In this document: positions 59,476-64,000 of the stretch, piece by piece
Layout: each line of letters begins with the position of its first letter
Position numbering within the stretch: the first letter of the stretch is position 1
Assembly: GCF_030863805.1 (NCBI RefSeq)
Contig: NZ_CP132957.1
Location: 2,170,001 to 2,234,000, forward strand
DNA: 64,000 nucleotides
Reading direction: 5' to 3'
Source: Kineothrix sp. MB12-C1
GTDB lineage: Bacteria > Bacillota > Clostridia > Lachnospirales > Lachnospiraceae
Notes under the pieces: generated by a model
What the model saw: only the letters and a program-made list of their open reading frames with translations
Told to the model about the DNA's origin: nothing
The model's database searches: none
Program-made: the position numbers and the translations under genes

Positions 59476-60281
59476 AATTTGACTCCTTGTTTAAATCATA
59501 TTTGAATTATAGCCATAATCTTAACCTGTCAGAGCTACTTATTTTATAAGAAAACCGCATAGATATTTTCCCACATAATTGACTATTATTATTTCTAAAT
59601 TGCATGGACAGACATTGTGCCTACTGTTGACTCATTATATCAATTATTGCTATAAAACACAATGATATTACCCGTTCATTTATCGAATTTTACGAGCATT
59701 TTTAAACCTCTAATTGAGTGTAAATACAATCAAAGTTATTGAGAAAATATTCGTGAAATTTTCTAATGAACAAAACCAAGAATTGGTTATCCGTTATCAT
59801 GATAGCAAATCAATATACTATATATGACTACAAAGCAGCATTTCGAGAATCACCTTCTATATATGATTAAAATTATGTCATGTACAGAATAATATAAATT
59901 TGTACATGACTAAATTCTGAATTTGAATAAAAGAGAGATTTGCTGGAATTTATTTTATCATATTACGTCCTTCAGAACGTAATTGCATTCTTTCAGAAAA
60001 TACGAGAAAATAAAGGAACTTGCATATGCCACAAGAATATGATATTTTAAATATACAGAACATACGTTCGAAATTCGTTTTAATTTATATAAAAATAAAA
60101 AATAGAATTTAATATTAAGTTTAGCGAGGCACCTAAAACATAGAAAAAAATGGTAATATAGAAGATTGTCTGATATAATTTTTATAGGATAATTAATCAG
60201 TATGGGGAACTTCTCTTATAAAAATATATGAGCATAGTCCCTATTAACTTAGTGAATAGCTAATTAATGGAGAAATGTTAA
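59476..60281. other. AT-rich divergent intergenic region
   Basis: About 800 bases with no supported gene between two divergent accessory genes. It has an exact inverted repeat GTCATGTACA/TGTACATGAC (59877-59886 and 59901-59910, 14-base spacer), which looks like a dimer operator. Promoters for both directions must lie here. Base composition is extremely AT-rich, a mark of foreign DNA. Confidence 0.5.
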
Positions 60282-61562
60282 ATGGGAGATTTACGAAATC
60301 AGGCAAAAAAATATAAAGAAGAGGGTAAATATCAAAATGCTATAGAAATTTACGAGAAAATATGGACAAAAGAAAACACTGATAAATGGGCAGGTTGGGA
60401 ATATGCTTATTGCTTAAAGAAAGTTAAGGAAATTACTAAGGCAATCATGGTTTGCAAATATACTTATAAATTGGATAACAACTTTGTTTTGAATAATGAT
60501 TTGATGGCTTGGTGTGTATATGAGAAGTATTTTCAGGAGAAGAAAGAGACACTGGCACATCATGAAATTATAAAATTAGATAAAATAGCAAAAGCGGCAA
60601 TAGGATTAATTGAACAAAAACAGGGGAGTGCCTACGAACATATTGTATTTGCCATTATACATATATACAAAAATAAGGGTGATAGAATAAGTTTTGAAAA
60701 AATAGTTGATTGGCTTGGCAGATTGAAAATAGATTTGCTATCAGATGAAGCAGTAAAATATATTGATAAGAAAGGAAATGATAGTGAATGGCAATCAAGG
60801 AAAGAAGAATATTTTTCATATTATTCAAAAGCATTAATTGTTTTAGAACGATATAATGAATGTATTGAATGCTGTGAGTTAGCAGAAAAAAAATTGAAAA
60901 CATATCATTACGATAATGACATATGGATTAAAGCTAGATTGTATTATTCACAAGGCATGCTGGAAGAGTATAATAAGGCTCTTTTAGGCTTGACTGAATT
61001 GTCTCTGAAAAAAAATCATTGGTCTATAATTTTTAAGATTGCACAGTTGTACGATAAAAAGGGCGAAGGAGAACAAGCACTTCTTTATGTGTTTAAGGCA
61101 TTGTTGAGTAGAGATCCTGACAGAATGAAAGTAAAAGTAGTTTATTTTGCAGCAGAGATTTTAGAAAAAATGGAAGATTATGATTTGGCAAAATTGCACT
61201 ATATATATTTCAAAAAAATAAGAGAAGATAATGAATGGGAAGTTCCTTTAGAATTAGATAAAAAAATTGAAGAATGTAAAGGAACATGTGAAACTTCTCA
61301 AATAACTTCTAAGTATATGAGGAACATATGGATTAAAAGGATAAAAGGGAATTCTCAGGTCTATAAAGGAGTAGTGAGTAAAATCATGAAAAATGGAAAA
61401 AATGGTTTCATTTTATATAACAAAAATTCCATATTTTTTAGGCTTGTTGAAGTAGTGGGACGAGTAAAAGAAAGAGATAACGTCACTTTTATTATTGAAG
61501 ATTCATTTGATAAATTAAAAAATAAGAGGACTAAAGAAGCTAAATACATTGAAATAGTATAA
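60282..61562 (+). CDS. TPR protein with C-terminal cold-shock-like domain
   Basis: A 426-residue protein. Residues 1-~340 are TPR-like repeats (RNQAKKYKEEGKYQNAIEIY at the start, and GEGEQALLYVFKALL). Residues 362-426 look like a cold-shock-type OB fold: VYKGVVSKIMKNGKNGFILY, then SIFFRLVEVVG and DNVTFIIED; the KNGFI segment stands where RNP1 would be and SIFF where RNP2 would be. This suggests an RNA-binding TPR protein. It sits just upstream of the RNase H-RnlA toxin gene on the same strand and may belong to that system, though a separate promoter at 61583 suggests otherwise. Strongly AT-rich. Confidence 0.7.
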   Translation: MGDLRNQAKKYKEEGKYQNAIEIYEKIWTKENTDKWAGWEYAYCLKKVKEITKAIMVCKYTYKLDNNFVLNNDLMAWCVYEKYFQEKKETLAHHEIIKLDKIAKAAIGLIEQKQGSAYEHIVFAIIHIYKNKGDRISFEKIVDWLGRLKIDLLSDEAVKYIDKKGNDSEWQSRKEEYFSYYSKALIVLERYNECIECCELAEKKLKTYHYDNDIWIKARLYYSQGMLEEYNKALLGLTELSLKKNHWSIIFKIAQLYDKKGEGEQALLYVFKALLSRDPDRMKVKVVYFAAEILEKMEDYDLAKLHYIYFKKIREDNEWEVPLELDKKIEECKGTCETSQITSKYMRNIWIKRIKGNSQVYKGVVSKIMKNGKNGFILYNKNSIFFRLVEVVGRVKERDNVTFIIEDSFDKLKNKRTKEAKYIEIV

Positions 61563-61582
61563 TTAATACATTTTTAAAGATA

Positions 61583-61611
61583 TTGACTTCTATTAACAAA
61601 AGTGGTAGGAT
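61583..61611 (+). promoter_or_regulatory. Promoter of the RnlA-RnlB operon
   Basis: TTGACT (61583-61588), 17 bases, TAGGAT (61606-61611), 24 bases before ATG 61636. The gap of 73 bases holds this promoter and the GGAG ribosome site. Toxin-antitoxin operons normally have their own promoter. Confidence 0.6.
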
Positions 61612-61635
61612 GATGAATCCGAATGGAGAAATAAT

Positions 61636-63324
61636 ATGTCTAAGAAATATTATGCGGTAAAGATTGGAAAAACACCAGGTGTATATGAAACTTGGGAAGA
61701 ATGCCAAAATCAAATAAATGGATTTTCAGGAGCAATTTATAAAGGTTTTGCTACGAAAGAGGAAGCGGAAACTTTTGTTAAGAATACAAGAGAAGATCAG
61801 AAGGTTAATAATGAGATAACCAATGAAGAAGCAGTTGCATATGTTGATGGGAGTTATAAATCCGATAATAATACTTTTTCATATGGAATAGTTTTTTTAA
61901 ACAATGGAAAAGAGATACATTTTTCTAAGGCATATGAAGATTCTGAATTGTCAGAAATGAATAATGTTGCTGGAGAAATAAAAGGGGCAGAGGCAGCTAT
62001 TCAATATTGTTTAGATAATAATATTCGTAGTATTACAATATATTATGATTATGAAGGAATTGAAAAGTGGTGTACAGGAGAATGGAAGGCAAAAAAGCTA
62101 GGTACAATAGCATATGTTGATTTTTATAGAAAAGCTATTCAATATATGAAAATTAATTTTGTTAAAGTAAAAGGGCATTCTGGCGATAAATATAATGAAT
62201 TAGCAGATAGGTTGGCTAAAAATGCATTAGGAATAGATATTACAGAAAAAACATTTAAGGAAGAAATATCAATGGCTAAGAAAAAAGGTGTTTATATAGA
62301 TAGGGAAAAAATTGTTGATTTAATATTAATAGAAGGAACTAAGCAATGGAATGATTTTACAGCAAGTAATCTTATCCAATCAGGTACTGCAAAAAGATGT
62401 GAAATGACGGCTGGGGGAAGAAAAGCACTGTTAAACCTTCACTTTAACAGTGACGGTACGACAACAATCACTCCCACAGGCAATAATCAAGATATCTCTA
62501 TGACTGTAAAGGCACTTCTTGAAGATGGGTGTTCTTTTTCGAGTGAAGCACAAGGAAAAACATACTCAATAAGAAAACTGCCAAATGAATGGGCGACAAA
62601 AATAGTAGACTATTTAGAGTCATTGGAAGGTGTGACAGCAGAGCACTACGTTGTAGAAACAGCTCCATTACATAATTCCCATATTTTTACCAGTAAGATA
62701 GGTGATAAATTAACAATAAATATTTATGAGACAGGAACATTAACACTACAGGGAAAACCCGCATATTTATATGGAGAGGCAATTTCATTTCTTTCTTATT
62801 GTAAAGATGTGTCAGTTGATGACATAGTAGATAGTGTCAATAGTTTCCACAATCTAAATGTAAAGATAAGTGATGTAAGGAACGAAATGGAGACATTGAT
62901 GCCTAGGGCCTATGGCAATATTGATGAAATGGTTTTTAAATTGCTTTCACCATCAATTTCTTTAAGAAAAATAGACATTAATTTAGAAGATTACTCATGT
63001 TATGCGTTTCCTGCGCTTCGAGCACTAGAAGGTTATATTAAATATTTATTTGGTTTAAAAGAGGTTCCAATTGGAAATACTTTTGGTGATGTATTTAATG
63101 GAAATGTTTTATATCCGAAAGTGATTACTAAAATTGGTGATGCAACATTTCATGCAGAATTGCAAAGATTATATGCATATTTCAAAGGTAGCAGGCACGT
63201 GCTTTTTCATACGACACAGATTTTAATAGGTACGACATTAATTGAAGATAAGCATGAAGCAGATGAAATTATAAATACAGTAATTAATCTGATAGAAACT
63301 TCATATATGAATATAAATCAGTAA
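61636..63324 (+). CDS. RnlA-like toxin fused to a viroplasmin-RNase HI module
   Basis: A 562-residue fusion. Residues 1-52 are a viroplasmin (Caulimo_VI) RNA:DNA-hybrid-binding domain (YYAVKIGKTPGVYETWEEC). Residues 65-200 are RNase HI with all four catalytic acids: D71, E114 (VAGEIKGAEA), D138 and D191 (GHSGDKYNELADRLAKNA). Residues ~210-562 match E. coli RnlA (RNase LS): LTLQGKPAYLYGE, FPALRALEGYIK with E465, and R520-HVLF-H525, the HEPN R-x4-H pair that corresponds to E. coli R318 and H323. RnlA is an mRNA endonuclease that aborts infection when its antitoxin is lost. In E. coli, RNase HI is a separate stimulator of RnlA; here both are one chain. RnlB follows. Confidence 0.88.
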   Translation: MSKKYYAVKIGKTPGVYETWEECQNQINGFSGAIYKGFATKEEAETFVKNTREDQKVNNEITNEEAVAYVDGSYKSDNNTFSYGIVFLNNGKEIHFSKAYEDSELSEMNNVAGEIKGAEAAIQYCLDNNIRSITIYYDYEGIEKWCTGEWKAKKLGTIAYVDFYRKAIQYMKINFVKVKGHSGDKYNELADRLAKNALGIDITEKTFKEEISMAKKKGVYIDREKIVDLILIEGTKQWNDFTASNLIQSGTAKRCEMTAGGRKALLNLHFNSDGTTTITPTGNNQDISMTVKALLEDGCSFSSEAQGKTYSIRKLPNEWATKIVDYLESLEGVTAEHYVVETAPLHNSHIFTSKIGDKLTINIYETGTLTLQGKPAYLYGEAISFLSYCKDVSVDDIVDSVNSFHNLNVKISDVRNEMETLMPRAYGNIDEMVFKLLSPSISLRKIDINLEDYSCYAFPALRALEGYIKYLFGLKEVPIGNTFGDVFNGNVLYPKVITKIGDATFHAELQRLYAYFKGSRHVLFHTTQILIGTTLIEDKHEADEIINTVINLIETSYMNINQ

Positions 63325-63344
63325 TAATAAGAAGGAGGTTTGTT

Positions 63345-63701
63345 ATGAAAGATAATTTTAAAATATTAAAACTAAATAATGAACCATATGATTTCCTTAT
63401 TATTGCGACATCTTACGAAAATCCCTTGGATTCTATTGAGGAAATAGAAGAAGAAATACATGTAAAAAAAGCCAACTTACTTTTTGATTTAACATTGATT
63501 AATGGTGTTAAAAAAAATAGATATATAAAATGTGAGTATAAGGCAGGGATTAATAAGTTACAATCATGTTCATTAGTAGATAGTATTGATGAAACAATAA
63601 AGGCATTAAGTTATAATTTTTTTAAACAGAATGAAGAAGTGGTCCGAAAAAGTATAATTCCTAATACACTTAAGCACTTAATTAAATCTGGTTTAATTTA
63701 A
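63345..63701 (+). CDS. rnlB: RnlB-like antitoxin
   Basis: A 118-residue protein. The opening DFLIIATSYENPLDSIEEIE matches the ATGFENPLSSVNEIE region of E. coli RnlB, and the middle NLLFDLTLINGVKKNRYIK parallels its LFDLL and NRF strands. RnlB neutralises RnlA by binding; phage T4 makes Dmd to replace it. GAAGGAGG at 63331-63338 is stronger than the toxin's ribosome site, in line with antitoxin in excess. Toxin first, antitoxin second is the same order as in E. coli. A terminator follows at 63717. Confidence 0.85.
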   Translation: MKDNFKILKLNNEPYDFLIIATSYENPLDSIEEIEEEIHVKKANLLFDLTLINGVKKNRYIKCEYKAGINKLQSCSLVDSIDETIKALSYNFFKQNEEVVRKSIIPNTLKHLIKSGLI

Positions 63702-63716
63702 CGATAGAGTAGATGG

Positions 63717-63752
63717 GCCTCCAAATAATAATTGGAGGCTTACTTATTTTTT
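63717..63752 (+). terminator. Terminator of the RnlA-RnlB operon
   Basis: GCCTCCAA/TTGGAGGC (63717-63724 and 63732-63739) followed by TTACTTATTTTTT. Confidence 0.8.
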
Positions 63753-64000
63753 GAAAAACAAAGCCATAAATTTGGAGCCGAAAATGTTATTGTAAAACAG
63801 TTTGTATTTATCTAACGTTTTTTATTCAGCTAAAAAAGAAAAACTTCATAATCACAGTCTTTCTACATTTCTCTAAGCTCTTGTATATAATCAATAAACG
63901 GATAATATTTATCAATATTTAGGGCAATCGCATAAGAAAAAATATTTTAATTATAGATGGTCAGCGATAAATACCCCAATTAAAATATTTTTTCTTATGC
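63753..64000. repeat. Gap ending in a perfect 23-base inverted repeat
   Basis: No gene is visible from 63753 to 63929. Arms 63930-63952 and 63978-64000 are exact inverted repeats with a 25-base spacer; the window ends on the last base. It could be the start of a larger repeat, a terminator or a mobile-element end. Confidence 0.75.

Noticed and set aside
63930-64000. CRISPR repeat
   Set aside because: The arms are inverted, not direct, and only one pair is visible.

Overview
The window looks like the chromosome of a low-GC, Gram-positive anaerobe of the Clostridia, most likely a member of the Lachnospiraceae. The clues are AT-rich DNA, strong AGGAGG-type ribosome sites, frequent GTG and TTG starts, consensus sigma-A promoters, cell-wall enzymes with bacterial SH3 repeats, and a Firmicutes-type siphophage. 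The species cannot be named from the sequence alone.

Region 1 (1 to about 23.49 kb) is the right part of a siphovirus-type prophage. It runs in packaging-to-lysis order: small early genes, terminase, portal, minor capsid, scaffold, capsid, connectors, tail tube, chaperones, tape measure, distal tail, receptor-binding proteins, XhlA-like protein, r1t-type holin and a two-domain endolysin. Two expression cassettes sit in it like morons: a Cys-rich KTR gene (5.7-5.97 kb) and an acetyltransferase with a small partner (20.47-21.57 kb). A minus-strand cluster (AP2-domain protein, helix-turn-helix protein, two unknowns) follows. The prophage ends at a 3' fragment of a tRNA-Thr gene, the probable attachment site. 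The integrase is not in the window.

Region 2 (23.6-46.2 kb) is ordinary chromosome. It holds a TetR/flavoprotein operon with a striking self-overlapping operator-promoter, cspA, a CPBP protease, a D,D-carboxypeptidase, trmB, trxA and a GH25 lysozyme. A sugar-catabolic neighbourhood follows: a glucose-family PTS permease, M20 peptidase, epimerase-like protein, YitT, PRD regulator, iron alcohol dehydrogenase, Cof-type phosphatase, transaldolase-like aldolase and aldo/keto reductase, and then a chemoreceptor. A dispersed family of short hairpin repeats is scattered between 28.6 and 40.5 kb.

Region 3 (46.19-64 kb) is accessory DNA bounded and divided by two 3' fragments of a tRNA-Pro gene, which suggests tandem integration of at least two islands. 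The first island (46.2-55.96 kb) carries a giant 1947-residue nuclease-STAND NTPase resembling Avs antiphage sensors, a short KilA-N protein, an uncharacterised CxxC protein and a broken serine-recombinase gene. The second (from 55.96 kb past the window end) carries a membrane peptide plus TPR-PIN protein, a TPR protein with a cold-shock-like domain, and an RnlA/RnlB toxin-antitoxin pair in which the toxin is fused to a complete viroplasmin-RNase HI module. In E. coli, RNase HI is a separate stimulator of RnlA, so this natural fusion is the most exciting item here. Regions 2 and 3 contain no rRNA and no CRISPR array that I can see.
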